Assembly: GCF_009646335.1 (NCBI RefSeq)
Contig: NZ_WJBU01000010.1
Span: 124,001 to 188,000, forward strand
Origin: Caenimonas koreensis DSM 17982
Lineage (GTDB): Bacteria; Pseudomonadota; Gammaproteobacteria; Burkholderiales; Burkholderiaceae_C
DNA: 64,000 nt
Direction: 5' to 3'
Below are positions 16,925 to 25,503 of this stretch, one piece after another. Both the position numbers and the translations under genes were made by a program. Numbering within the stretch: the first letter of the stretch is position 1; every line of letters begins with the position of its first letter. The notes beneath the pieces were generated by a model that worked only from the letters and a program-made list of their open reading frames with translations, did no database searches and was not told the DNA's origin.

Positions 16925-17923
16925 TCAGTTGTCCGGCTTGATCTGCGCACGCGCAATCACGGGCTTCCACCTGGCTTGTTCCGCACGGATGAACGCAGTG
17001 AACTCGGCGCGTGTGCCGCCCACGGCAATCGCTGTTTCCTGGCCCAGTTTGTCCACAGTCGTGCGCGAGCGCACCGCCTTGATGGCTTCGGCTTCCAGTT
17101 TGTCGAGATGCTCTTTGGGCAGCTTGGCTGGCGCCATCAGGCCGTACCACTGCGTCATCTCGAAATTCTTGTAGCCCTGCTCGGCCACCGTGGGCACATC
17201 GGGCAACTGGGCCAGCCGCGCTGAGCTGCCCGTCGCAATGCAACGCAGCTTGCCCGCCTTGATGAATTGCAGCAGCGCGGGCGCGCCCACCGATGCGGCT
17301 TGCAGGCGGCCCGCCATCAGGTCAGTAAGCATGGGGCCCGTGCCGCGATACGGCACGTGGACCATGAACATGCCCGATGCCATCTTCAGGTATTCCATCG
17401 CGAGGTGTCCGGCGCTGCCGTTGCCGGCCGAGCCGTAATTCAGCTGGCCCGGTTTCGATCTGGCATACGCGACGAATTCCTTCAGGTCTTTCACAGGCAA
17501 GTCGGGGTGCACGACATACAGGCTCGGCACTTTGGAGATGAGCGTGATCGGCGCGAAGTCTTTTTCGGCGTCGTAGGGCAGCTTGGGAAAGATGTAGGGG
17601 TTCACGGCCAGCGTGCCGATGTGGCCGAGCACCAGCGTGTGGCCGTCAGTGGAGTTCGCTACTTCCTGCATGGCGATGTTGCCTGCGGCGCCGGGCTTGT
17701 TGTCCACGAACACGTTCTGCCCGATGGACTTCGACATCTCGCCGGCGATCGCGCGCGCAACGATTTCCGAGCTGCCGCCCGGTGCGAACGGCACGATGAG
17801 GCGCAGTGGCCGGTTGGGCCATGCATCAGCGGCGCGCGCTGCGAGCACGGGCGACAGCGCCATGCCTGCAGCGGCAGCTTGCGCCAGCCAGTCGCGGCGC
17901 GAGATCGGGTGGTTCTGGTTCAT
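16925..17923 (-). CDS. Bug/TctC-family periplasmic solute-binding protein
   Basis: 332 aa from ATG 17923. The N-terminus carries a twin-arginine-like export signal (SRRDWLAQAAAAG) ending near AARAAD. The mature part begins with the Bug signature (WPNRPLRLIVPFAPGG), followed by GQNVFVDNKPGAAG and PYRGTGPMLTDLMAG. These proteins bind carboxylates for tripartite transporters or sensing, and are hugely expanded in Burkholderiales. No TctA/TctB genes are adjacent. The nearby aromatic oxygenase operon makes an aromatic or aliphatic acid ligand possible, but that is inference. Confidence 0.9.
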   Translation of the reverse strand: MNQNHPISRRDWLAQAAAAGMALSPVLAARAADAWPNRPLRLIVPFAPGGSSEIVARAIAGEMSKSIGQNVFVDNKPGAAGNIAMQEVANSTDGHTLVLGHIGTLAVNPYIFPKLPYDAEKDFAPITLISKVPSLYVVHPDLPVKDLKEFVAYARSKPGQLNYGSAGNGSAGHLAMEYLKMASGMFMVHVPYRGTGPMLTDLMAGRLQAASVGAPALLQFIKAGKLRCIATGSSARLAQLPDVPTVAEQGYKNFEMTQWYGLMAPAKLPKEHLDKLEAEAIKAVRSRTTVDKLGQETAIAVGGTRAEFTAFIRAEQARWKPVIARAQIKPDN

Positions 17924-18024
17924 GTCTTGTCTCTTCGTGAAGTGCGGGGCCGGCGTCGCGCCGGAGGGGTCATTGCGCTTCAAATCATAGTAGGGCCGGT
18001 GCAAGGTCCTGTAGGCTCTAACCC

Positions 18025-19020
18025 GTGGAAATGCACAACCCATCGCAGCCCCCAGTCCGGCGACGCCGCGTGCTCCTGCTCGGCGCCACCGGCACCATCG
18101 GCCGCGCCACCGCGCGCGCATTGGTGCGGCATGGGCACGAGGTGGTCTGCCTGGTGCGCCAAGGCCGCGCAGAGTTCGTGTTGCCCGGCGCGCAGGTGCG
18201 CCACTGCGATGTGACCGACGCGGCTTCGTTCACCCGCGACGGCTTGCGGGGCGAGCAGTTCGACACGCTGGTCTCTTGCCTCGCATCGCGCACGGGGGCG
18301 CCTGCGGATGCGTGGGCCATCGATCACCGCGCGCATGTCGATGCGCTCGCTGCTGCGCGCAGCGCAGGCGTCACGCAAATGGTGCTGCTCTCGGCGATCT
18401 GCGTGCAAAAGCCGTTGCTGGCCTTCCAGCAGGCCAAGCTCGCCTTCGAAGCCGAACTGATTGCATCAGGCCTGGTGTATTCCATCGTGAGGCCCACTGC
18501 TTTTTTCAAGTCGCTCTCGGGGCAGGTTGAGCGCGTGCGCAGCGGCAAGCCTTTCCTGGTGTTCGGCGACGGCACGCTCACGGCCTGCAAGCCGATCAGC
18601 GACGACGACCTCGCCGAATACCTGGCCGCATGCGTGCACGACACCAGCCTGCACAACCGCATCCTGCCCATCGGCGGGCCGGGCCCCGCGATCACGCCAC
18701 GTGAGCAGGGCGAACACTTGTTCCGCGCACTGGGAAAGCCGCCGCGCTTCAAGCATGTGCCGGTGCGTTTGCTCGACACGATCATTGCCGTGCTCAGCGC
18801 GCTGGGCCGCGTCGTGCCCGCGCTGGCAGCCAAGGCAGAGCTTGCACGCATAGGCCGCTACTACGCCACGGAGTCGATGCTGGTGTGGGATGCGCAGGCG
18901 GGCCGCTACGACGCCGATGCCACGCCATCGACGGGCAAGGACACGCTGTTCGATTTCTATGACCGGTTGGCGATGGGCCGCGAGGCCGCGCCGGACCGCG
19001 GGGATCACGCGGTCTTCTGA
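18025..19020 (+). CDS. BciA-like NAD(P)-binding reductase (divinyl chlorophyllide 8-vinyl-reductase family)
   Basis: A 331 aa Rossmann protein with GATGTIGRA at the N-terminus. The rest follows the 8-vinyl-reductase (BciA/DVR) pattern as I know it: VSCLASRTG, LLSAICVQKPLLAFQ, YSIVRPTAFFKSLSGQVE, FGDGTLTACKPISDDDLAEY, LPIGGPGPAITPREQGEH, IGRYYATESMLVWD and ATPSTGKDTLFDF. This is much closer than a generic NmrA protein. It would reduce the 8-vinyl group of divinyl (bacterio)chlorophyllide. No other pigment genes adjoin it. Its last 16 bases overlap the convergent YeeE gene. Confidence 0.82.
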   Translation: MEMHNPSQPPVRRRRVLLLGATGTIGRATARALVRHGHEVVCLVRQGRAEFVLPGAQVRHCDVTDAASFTRDGLRGEQFDTLVSCLASRTGAPADAWAIDHRAHVDALAAARSAGVTQMVLLSAICVQKPLLAFQQAKLAFEAELIASGLVYSIVRPTAFFKSLSGQVERVRSGKPFLVFGDGTLTACKPISDDDLAEYLAACVHDTSLHNRILPIGGPGPAITPREQGEHLFRALGKPPRFKHVPVRLLDTIIAVLSALGRVVPALAAKAELARIGRYYATESMLVWDAQAGRYDADATPSTGKDTLFDFYDRLAMGREAAPDRGDHAVF

Positions 19021-19985
19021 CTGCCTCTGAATTTCCTCAGGAATGTGTCGAACGACATGGCGGCAGCGATCGTCGTGAACATGGTGGCAAACGCCAACCA
19101 TGCGTAAGGGTGCAGCAGCGGGATGCCGATCAGGATGAGTCCGTCGTTCGAGCCGGGAATCAACAGGCTGCCCCATCCCATCACGACTCCACCGGCAAAG
19201 CACTGGAGCACTTGCCGTGCCGACACGCGTATGGATTGCCAGCGTCCCGCCGTCAGGCCGCCGGCCAGCGAACCGGCGTAGAGTGCAATCAACAGCAGCA
19301 CAGGCATCGCCAAGCGGACTGACGCGCTATCCATGGCTCGTGCCAGATCGGCGAGGACGTCGGTGTAGGCCCAGCGGCCCGCCAGCAGGAACGTCACGAT
19401 GAAACTGACACCGATCACCACGGTGGCGGCGTGTGGCGTCCAGACTCGCTGGCCCAACCAGTCGAAGCGATCGGGCCTGCGTAGCGCAAGCAGGCCCGGG
19501 CGCAGGCGCCAAAGCACGAATCCCACGAAGATCATCGCCAGCAGCGCCGACGCCTGGAACAGGGGTGACGTGTCAGGCAGTGCACTGGCCATCGGCCGCG
19601 AGAAGAGCCGCATCTCGCTGAGACAGCCAGCGTAGAAGCCGACGGGCGTGGCTGCATAGGCCCACTCGCCCGAGCCCAGGCGCGCCACGGCACCGAAGAC
19701 GCAGGCTTTGTTCACCCATGCGCCGAGGCCGAGCAAAGCGGCCCCCATGACTGTCCAGGCGCTGACGGCATAGCCAGCGGGCATGCTGCCTGCCAGGTGC
19801 GCCAGCTGTGCGAGCGCCAGCCCACCAGCCACCCACAGCGAGGCTTCCAGCATCGCGACCAAACGATGCGCACGGCGCCTGGTGAGCACTTCGTCGACCG
19901 CAGCGACGGTGCAGGTGGCACCCCGCTGGATGGCGAATCCCATCACGCCCACGCACAGCATGGACACCAGCCAGGCCACAGTCAT
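19005..19985 (-). CDS. YeeE/YedE-family inner-membrane transporter
   Basis: A 326 aa hydrophobic protein with about nine or ten membrane segments. The family pattern is seen in the cysteine-containing GFAIQRGATCTVAA near the start, WVNKACVFG, and the later GGVVMGWGSLLIPGSNDG. YeeE/YedE (TsuA-like) proteins import thiosulfate or related sulfur compounds. It lies 47 bases downstream of the patatin gene on the same strand, so co-transcription is likely. Its 3' end overlaps the BciA-like gene tail to tail. Confidence 0.82.
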   Translation of the reverse strand: MTVAWLVSMLCVGVMGFAIQRGATCTVAAVDEVLTRRRAHRLVAMLEASLWVAGGLALAQLAHLAGSMPAGYAVSAWTVMGAALLGLGAWVNKACVFGAVARLGSGEWAYAATPVGFYAGCLSEMRLFSRPMASALPDTSPLFQASALLAMIFVGFVLWRLRPGLLALRRPDRFDWLGQRVWTPHAATVVIGVSFIVTFLLAGRWAYTDVLADLARAMDSASVRLAMPVLLLIALYAGSLAGGLTAGRWQSIRVSARQVLQCFAGGVVMGWGSLLIPGSNDGLILIGIPLLHPYAWLAFATMFTTIAAAMSFDTFLRKFRGSQKTA

Positions 19986-20032
19986 TCTGGCGCGCCGAAG
20001 ACAAGTGTGTTGTGCGTATGCATGGCGCAGGC

Positions 20033-21169
20033 TCAGCGATGTTCAACCACGCCCTCGATGGGATCGGTCGGCTCGCGCCAGGGCGAGCGTTCGACCATGC
20101 GCCGGGTGTCGGCGTAACCGGCCTCGCGCCGTGCTTTCACGCCGCCAGGTGTGAAGTCGATGTCCTTCGTGTGGTCCTCGCTCTCCAGCCGTGGCGCCAG
20201 CAGATGGGCGACGTGCATGGTCGTGCCGCAGCCCCACGACGCCAGCTCCTTGACCGCAGGATCGGCTTGCCTGCTGGCCGGCAGATGCTGCGTCAATTGG
20301 CGGATCACGTGGCGCAAGCGGTGAATCTGCTTTTGTCGTGCGATGTGGCTGTCGGCCCGGCTGGCGAACTGGATGTCTTTTTGTCGCCCCATGACCTGCC
20401 AGATCGACTCAGGCTCCGGCGCGGTCTGGTGCCAGACGTTGACGGCGAAGATCAGCGAGTCGCGCCGCGGGCGGTCGTCCAGGACGGCTTCGATCGGCGT
20501 GTTCGAGTAGATGCCGCCGTCCCAGTAAGGCTCGCCGTCGATGCGCACCGCCGGGAAAGCAGGTGGCAGCGCACCTGATGCCATCACATGCTCGACGCAC
20601 AACGTCTCGCGACGGCTGTCGAAGTAGCGCATGGCGCCGCTGCAAGCATTGACCGCACCTATCGTCAGCCGTGTTGGCCCGCCTTCCAGGCATTTGAATT
20701 CCACCAGCTCGTTCAGTGTCCGGCGCAGCGGCTCGGTGCTGTAGTAGGCGGCAGATTCCACTCCGACGTTGGCTCGTGTGCCGCGAAAGGCTGCCAGGTT
20801 GGGCTCGAAAAACGCCGGGATGCCGCGCATCACCGTGGTCATGTTGGCCATCCAGTTGCCCATGCCCAGCCAGTCCAGCGGGCCGGCAATCGTGCCTTGC
20901 TGTTCAACGTGCTTCCAGAACGCATTGAGGCGCGCCATGCGTACATCCACTGGATTGCCGGCGATCAAAGCGGCATTGATGGCGCCGATCGATGTGCCGA
21001 TGACCCACGCTGGTTCGATGCCTGCGTCGTGCAGCGCCTCGTAGACGCCAACCTGGTAGGCACCCAGGGCGCCTCCGCCCTGCAGCACAAGCACCACCTC
21101 GCCTGGCAGGCCGGACTGCGGGTCCGCGCGGCGGCGGCTTGCGGCAGGAGTAGCTGGGGTCTTTTTCAT
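20033..21169 (-). CDS. Patatin-like phospholipase
   Basis: 378 aa from ATG 21169 (GAGAAG lies upstream; an ATG at 21190 has no visible ribosome site). The patatin core has the oxyanion hole QGGGALGAYQ, the nucleophile elbow GTSIGAINA, and the catalytic Asp in YWDGGIYSNTP. Patatins hydrolyse acyl lipids. The C-terminal quarter contains a DUF3734-like region as seen in proteobacterial patatins next to polyhydroxybutyrate genes. The upstream genes include a 3-hydroxybutyrate dehydrogenase, so a role in lipid or storage-polymer turnover is plausible. Confidence 0.88.
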   Translation of the reverse strand: MKKTPATPAASRRRADPQSGLPGEVVLVLQGGGALGAYQVGVYEALHDAGIEPAWVIGTSIGAINAALIAGNPVDVRMARLNAFWKHVEQQGTIAGPLDWLGMGNWMANMTTVMRGIPAFFEPNLAAFRGTRANVGVESAAYYSTEPLRRTLNELVEFKCLEGGPTRLTIGAVNACSGAMRYFDSRRETLCVEHVMASGALPPAFPAVRIDGEPYWDGGIYSNTPIEAVLDDRPRRDSLIFAVNVWHQTAPEPESIWQVMGRQKDIQFASRADSHIARQKQIHRLRHVIRQLTQHLPASRQADPAVKELASWGCGTTMHVAHLLAPRLESEDHTKDIDFTPGGVKARREAGYADTRRMVERSPWREPTDPIEGVVEHR

Positions 21170-21261
21170 TGTGAGTCTTCTCGATTCCATGGTTGGCTGG
21201 GCATAGCGGCCCTCTATCGGCCTGTGTCGGCATAGGGCAGTCGGCGGCGCATGGCCTGGGC

Positions 21262-21735
21262 TTACATCATCTTTTCCATCGTCGCGGGCTTCTTGTCATT
21301 GACGATGTCGCCGATGGTCAGGTCGACTTGCACCGAGCCGGTGTTCTTCCACCAATGCTTCGTGCCCATGAACTCACGCGCGGTTTCGCCAGCCTTGTGC
21401 AGGATGGGGACCGCGCACTTGCTGTTGTATTCGTAGATCTCGCCGCTGTTGACCATGATCAGCGCGGGCCGGTCCTCGTGACTGTGCATGGGCACGATGC
21501 CACCGGGTGCAATGGTCATGTGGCGCAGGCGCAGGCGGCGCTGCTCGAGCTTGACGTTTTCGCGGGCCAGGTCGATGGAGGCGAGTTCGGTGTCGACAAC
21601 GCCAACCGGCGCGGTCGGTGCACCGGGCAGGTCGTTGGCCGCAACCTTGTCGGCCGGGCATACGCCTGCGTGTGCGGCGCCGGCAAGCGCAAGTGCAGCG
21701 GCGAGGGTGATCTGGCGAAAAGTCGATTGGTTCAT
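21262..21735 (-). CDS. Secreted cupin-domain protein
   Basis: 157 aa from ATG 21735, which has GGAGAA in front; a longer frame to 21807 lacks a ribosome site. A cleavable signal peptide (about 22 residues, ending AGAAHA) directs it to the periplasm. The cupin motif is IVPMHSHEDRPALI, followed by the second-strand EIYEYN and later histidines in KHWWKNTG. It may bind a metal, but the substrate is unknown. It lies 76 bases after the hydroxybutyrate dehydrogenase gene in the same orientation. Confidence 0.8.
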   Translation of the reverse strand: MNQSTFRQITLAAALALAGAAHAGVCPADKVAANDLPGAPTAPVGVVDTELASIDLARENVKLEQRRLRLRHMTIAPGGIVPMHSHEDRPALIMVNSGEIYEYNSKCAVPILHKAGETAREFMGTKHWWKNTGSVQVDLTIGDIVNDKKPATMEKMM

Positions 21736-21811
21736 GGGGAGTTCTCCGTTGGGGGTTGGCGGCAAAAGCCGGTTGATGAAACGTGTGGTGAGAGCCGTAC
21801 AGCGCAATGCT

Positions 21812-22594
21812 TCAGTGCGCCGTCCAGCCGCCTTCGATGGGAAGTACGGCGCCGGTGATCGAGGCAGCGTCGTCTGTGCACAGGAAGCAGGTCAGTGCTG
21901 CGACCTGTTCGACCGTCACGAACTTCCTGGTCGGTTGCGCGGCAAGCAGCACATTGCGAATGACTTCGTCCTGGCTGATGCCACGTGCCTTCGCGGTATC
22001 GGGGATCTGCAGTTCGACCAGCGGCGTCAGGACGTAGCCGGGACACACGGCGTTGACGGTGATGCCGAGTTCGGCCACCTCCAGTGCCACCGTCTTGGTA
22101 AAGCCAGCCACGCCGTGTTTGGCAGTGACATAGGCTGATTTGTACGGGCTGGCGACCAGGGCATGTGCGGAGGCGATGTTGACGATCCGGCCGAAGCCCT
22201 TTTTCTTCATCGCGGGCAGCGCCAGCCGTGTGGTGTGGAAGCCGGCCGACAGATTGATCGCGAGGATCGCGTACCACTTGTCGACCGGGAAGGCATCGAC
22301 CGGTGCGACATGCTGGATGCCGGCGTTGTTGACCAGCAGGTCGACGCAGCCGAACTCCGACAAGGCAGCGCCCATCATGGCTTCGATGGCGTCAGGGCGG
22401 CTCATGTCAGCGCCGTCGTAGCGCACCTGCACGTCGTAGAGTTCGGCGAGCTCGTCCTTCAGTCGCGCCATGGCGCCAGCCTCGCCGAAACCATTGAGGA
22501 TGACGTTCGCGCCCTGTGCGGCCAGGCTGCGGGCAATACCCAGGCCAATGCCCGAGGTCGAGCCGGTGACGAGGGCGGTCTTTCCGATGAACAT
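21812..22594 (-). CDS. 3-hydroxybutyrate dehydrogenase (SDR family)
   Basis: A 260 aa short-chain dehydrogenase that interconverts 3-hydroxybutyrate and acetoacetate with NAD. Seen here: the TGSTSGIGLG cofactor motif, NNAG, catalytic Tyr/Lys in SAYVTAKHG, and the family-specific C-terminal stretch CPGYVLTPLVELQIPDTAK and PIEGGWTAH. Start ATG 22594 lies 13 bases after the NDH-2 stop codon. It forms an operon with NDH-2, cupin, patatin and YeeE, linking polyhydroxybutyrate use to quinone reduction. Confidence 0.9.
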   Translation of the reverse strand: MFIGKTALVTGSTSGIGLGIARSLAAQGANVILNGFGEAGAMARLKDELAELYDVQVRYDGADMSRPDAIEAMMGAALSEFGCVDLLVNNAGIQHVAPVDAFPVDKWYAILAINLSAGFHTTRLALPAMKKKGFGRIVNIASAHALVASPYKSAYVTAKHGVAGFTKTVALEVAELGITVNAVCPGYVLTPLVELQIPDTAKARGISQDEVIRNVLLAAQPTRKFVTVEQVAALTCFLCTDDAASITGAVLPIEGGWTAH

Positions 22595-22607
22595 GGTGAG
22601 GTGCTCC

Positions 22608-23939
22608 TTAAGTTTTCGGGATGGGGGCCGGATGGGCTGGCACACGCTGGTCCAGCGGCGCGTCGACGCCTGCGGTACGGGTGAAGCGCAAGTGGGTGAT
22701 GTCAGCGGGGAAAAACAGGCTCCAGGTCCACTCCACCCAGATGCGCAACTTGCGCCCCGGTGTGGGCATGCGCATCAGGTAATAGGCGCGCCAAAGCATC
22801 CAGGCCGGCAGTCCGGTCAACGCAATGCCAAACACCTGGGCCACGCCCTTGTGGTGTCCGGTCGTGGCCATCATTCCCCTGGATCGGTGCCTGAACGCCA
22901 GTGTCACGCGGCCGTCAATGTGGGCGATGAGATTGCGCGCGAGGTGCTCGGCCTGTGCGATGGCAAACTGCGCCGTAGGAGGGCAGGGCCGTCCGTCGGC
23001 GGCGTTGACCGTTGCTGCGCAATCTCCAATGGCCCACAGGCCCGGCACGCCGGCGACCCGCCCGTTGGGCGCAGTCACGATGCGGCCGCGCAGTGTTTTC
23101 ACAGCAAGTTGCTCGACCAGCGGATTGGCGCTGGTGCCGATCGTGCAGACGACCGTGTTGGCCGCCAGCCAGGTACCGTCGTCCAGTTCAACGCCGTGTG
23201 CATCGACGCGCGCAGCGCGTGTGCCCAGGCGAACGTCCACCCCGCGCAGCCGCAGCGAGGAAGCAGCGACCTTGCCCAGGCGGGCAGGCAGTTCCGGCAG
23301 CAGGCAATCGGTATCGTGCAGCAGCGAGATTCGCAGCTCGTCTGCGTTGACGCGGCGATAGGAACGGCGTGCGCTACGGATGAAGTCTGCAATGGCCCCC
23401 GCCACTTCAACACCGGAAAAACCACCTCCAATGACAACGAAGTGGCCCAGCGAGCGCCGCCGGTGTTCGTCGCTGACCAGCTCCATGTGCGCCAGCCGCT
23501 GCAGCAACTGGTTGCGGATGTGCATCGCATCGCCAACGAGCTTGAGCGGCAACGCGTATTCGGCGAGGCCGGGGATGATGCTCAGATTGGCGCGTTGGCC
23601 AAAGGCGAGCACCAGGTGATCGAACGCGATCTCGAGCGGACCTGCCAGCGTCGAGCACACCAGAACCTGCATCGCGGTGTCCACGTGCTGGACGCGACCC
23701 ATGATGAAGCGCGTTGCGGGCACGATCTCGCGAATCGGCACGATCACATGCTCGGGAAATATTGCCGCTCCCACAACTTCGGCCAGCATCGGATTGAAAG
23801 TCGTGTAGCTCTCTTCGCTCACCAGCACGACCTGCCAGCCTGCGCGCAAGCGATTCTGGATGGCACGCGCCAGCGTCGTGCCGGCGAAGCCGCCGCCAGC
23901 GATTGCTATGGTCTTGATGATGGGTGCCTGTGTGTGCAT
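22608..23939 (-). CDS. Type II NADH:quinone oxidoreductase (NDH-2-like)
   Basis: 443 aa from ATG 23939. Two dinucleotide folds are visible: FAD site IAGGGFAGTTLARAI near residue 15 and NADH site VVIGGGFSGVEVAGAI near residue 168, plus the second FAD contact LWAIGDCAA. The C-terminal part is amphipathic and would attach it to the membrane. It oxidises NADH without proton pumping, which suits removal of the NADH made by the adjacent hydroxybutyrate dehydrogenase. It is divergent from the LysR gene across a 144-base region holding a T-N11-A dyad. Confidence 0.87.
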   Translation of the reverse strand: MHTQAPIIKTIAIAGGGFAGTTLARAIQNRLRAGWQVVLVSEESYTTFNPMLAEVVGAAIFPEHVIVPIREIVPATRFIMGRVQHVDTAMQVLVCSTLAGPLEIAFDHLVLAFGQRANLSIIPGLAEYALPLKLVGDAMHIRNQLLQRLAHMELVSDEHRRRSLGHFVVIGGGFSGVEVAGAIADFIRSARRSYRRVNADELRISLLHDTDCLLPELPARLGKVAASSLRLRGVDVRLGTRAARVDAHGVELDDGTWLAANTVVCTIGTSANPLVEQLAVKTLRGRIVTAPNGRVAGVPGLWAIGDCAATVNAADGRPCPPTAQFAIAQAEHLARNLIAHIDGRVTLAFRHRSRGMMATTGHHKGVAQVFGIALTGLPAWMLWRAYYLMRMPTPGRKLRIWVEWTWSLFFPADITHLRFTRTAGVDAPLDQRVPAHPAPIPKT

Positions 23940-23980
23940 GGCTTGCTTGAGGAAGAGGGCAAGCGTAGGCACCGATCGCG

Positions 23981-23999
23981 ACTTGTGGAAATCACAAGT
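23981..23999. promoter_or_regulatory. LysR-type operator (T-N11-A dyad)
   Basis: ACTTGTG and CACAAGT form a perfect 7-base dyad around a GAAAT spacer, containing a T-N11-A LysR core. It lies in the shared promoter region between the NDH-2 operon and the LysR gene, the classic place for autoregulation plus control of the divergent operon. Confidence 0.68.
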
Positions 24000-24083
24000 A
24001 TTCATTGCCTGATCTGTGCCGGTTATGGCGTTGGCGTTCGATCGTTGTAAGAATCGGCCAGCCTTCCCGACAGAGAGCGACGT

Positions 24084-25004
24084 ATGGAGCTCTACCAGAT
24101 TCGCTATTTCCTGGCCGTAGCAGAAACGCTGAACTTCACACGGGCGTCGGAGCGATCATTCGTATCGCAGCCGGCCCTGACCAAAGGAATCCAGCGGCTG
24201 GAGGAAACGATAGGCGGGCGCCTCTTTGACCGCACGAAGAGCGCCGTGCAGCTGACCGAACTGGGCCGCCGCATGCTGCCGAATTTCAGCCAGATCTACG
24301 AGACGGCGAATCACGCGCGCAGTGAGGCGCGGCGGCTGGTGCGGGCGCAAAAGGAGGTCGTGCGCGTCGGGGTGATGTGCACCATCGATTTCCACCAGGT
24401 CCTGCCGGGCTTTGTCGAGAGCCAGGAGGGCCGCAGCGAGGTCGAGCTGAGTTTTCGGGAAGGCAATCTCGAGGCGTTGTCCGATGCGCTCGACGAGGGC
24501 GATGTCGACGTGGGCATCATGTGCTCACCCTACGAAATACCCAAGCGATTCACCGCCATGCCGCTATTTCGCGAGGAGTATGTACTGGCCATCGGTGACG
24601 ATCACCGTTTCAGCGGGCGCACGAGTATCGACATGACCGAATTGCAGCGCGAGCGTTACTGCGAACGTGTGATGTGCGAGTTCTCGACGTACATCGAACG
24701 CCTGCTGCGGGACCAGAACGTTGTTGTGGAAGTTGTGCAGCAATCGTCTCGCGAGGACTGGATACAGGCCTTCGTGCGAGCGAACTTCGGCGTGGCCTTC
24801 ATGCCCATCTCACTGGCCCGGGCAGCCCGGCTGGCCTACGTGACCATGACTGGCGTGCCGATCGTGCGGGAGGTCAATGTGTTGACGCATGCCGAGCGGC
24901 CAACGAGCACCGCGCAGCGCGCCGTCATCGACTCGCTGGTGGCCTATGGCTGGGGACGCGGATCGGCTGGGCCACCTGAAGGCTCCAGTGCTGACGATGC
25001 ATAG
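24084..25004 (+). CDS. LysR-family transcription regulator
   Basis: A 306 aa protein with an N-terminal winged helix (MELYQIRYFLAVAETLNFTRAS, split here by YFLAVAETL; recognition part SQPALTKGIQRLE) and a periplasmic-binding-like effector domain from about residue 90. Divergent orientation to the NDH-2 and hydroxybutyrate dehydrogenase genes, with a T-N11-A dyad between, makes that operon its probable target. The effector ligand is unknown; acetoacetate or a related ketone body is a guess from context. Confidence 0.9.
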   Translation: MELYQIRYFLAVAETLNFTRASERSFVSQPALTKGIQRLEETIGGRLFDRTKSAVQLTELGRRMLPNFSQIYETANHARSEARRLVRAQKEVVRVGVMCTIDFHQVLPGFVESQEGRSEVELSFREGNLEALSDALDEGDVDVGIMCSPYEIPKRFTAMPLFREEYVLAIGDDHRFSGRTSIDMTELQRERYCERVMCEFSTYIERLLRDQNVVVEVVQQSSREDWIQAFVRANFGVAFMPISLARAARLAYVTMTGVPIVREVNVLTHAERPTSTAQRAVIDSLVAYGWGRGSAGPPEGSSADDA

Positions 25005-25028
25005 GAAATTCAGGCGCCAAGAGAGTCG

Positions 25029-25502
25029 TCAGGTCAGCTTCGGCCGCCACACCGCGAGCACGACATTCACGACGCACAGCACGATCAGCAGCCACAGCGT
25101 GTTGCGCTCCGAGCGCAACAGGGTTTGCAGCATTTGCATATCTCCTGCCGCGGCCGCTTGTGCGACCTCGCCCTGGTTGCCTGCGGAACCCGCGATCATC
25201 AGCGTGGCCGCAAACACACTGATGCCGGTCAACGCCTTTAACCAGGCCCAGCCTGCCTCGCTATAGGCGCGCGTCGCAGCCAGTGCCAACAGGCCGCTCA
25301 AGACCACGACAGCCATCGACGGCACCAGCACGTACTTCGCTATCGCTGCATAAATCAGCCGCGCCGCGAGGAAGTCCGAGGTCGCTGCCAGGTCGGCGGT
25401 GTGATTGATGACGAGGCACGCCGCAAGCGCGCCGCCATAGGCAATCGATGCCACATCGTGCACTGTCTTTGCGCCCAGGCGCAGCCACGCGCGATGGTTC
25501 AT
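25029..25502 (-). CDS. Small integral membrane protein (DUF2269-like)
   Basis: A 157 aa protein with four predicted membrane segments: about residues 18-38, 56-77, 90-107 and 136-153. A histidine near the first segment (KTVHDVASI) recalls the heme- or metal-binding CopD/DUF2269 type of membrane protein, but that link is weak. Its start lies one base after the stop of the DUF427 gene, so the two are co-translated. Confidence 0.7.
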   Translation of the reverse strand: MNHRAWLRLGAKTVHDVASIAYGGALAACLVINHTADLAATSDFLAARLIYAAIAKYVLVPSMAVVVLSGLLALAATRAYSEAGWAWLKALTGISVFAATLMIAGSAGNQGEVAQAAAAGDMQMLQTLLRSERNTLWLLIVLCVVNVVLAVWRPKLT

Positions 25503-25503
25503 C

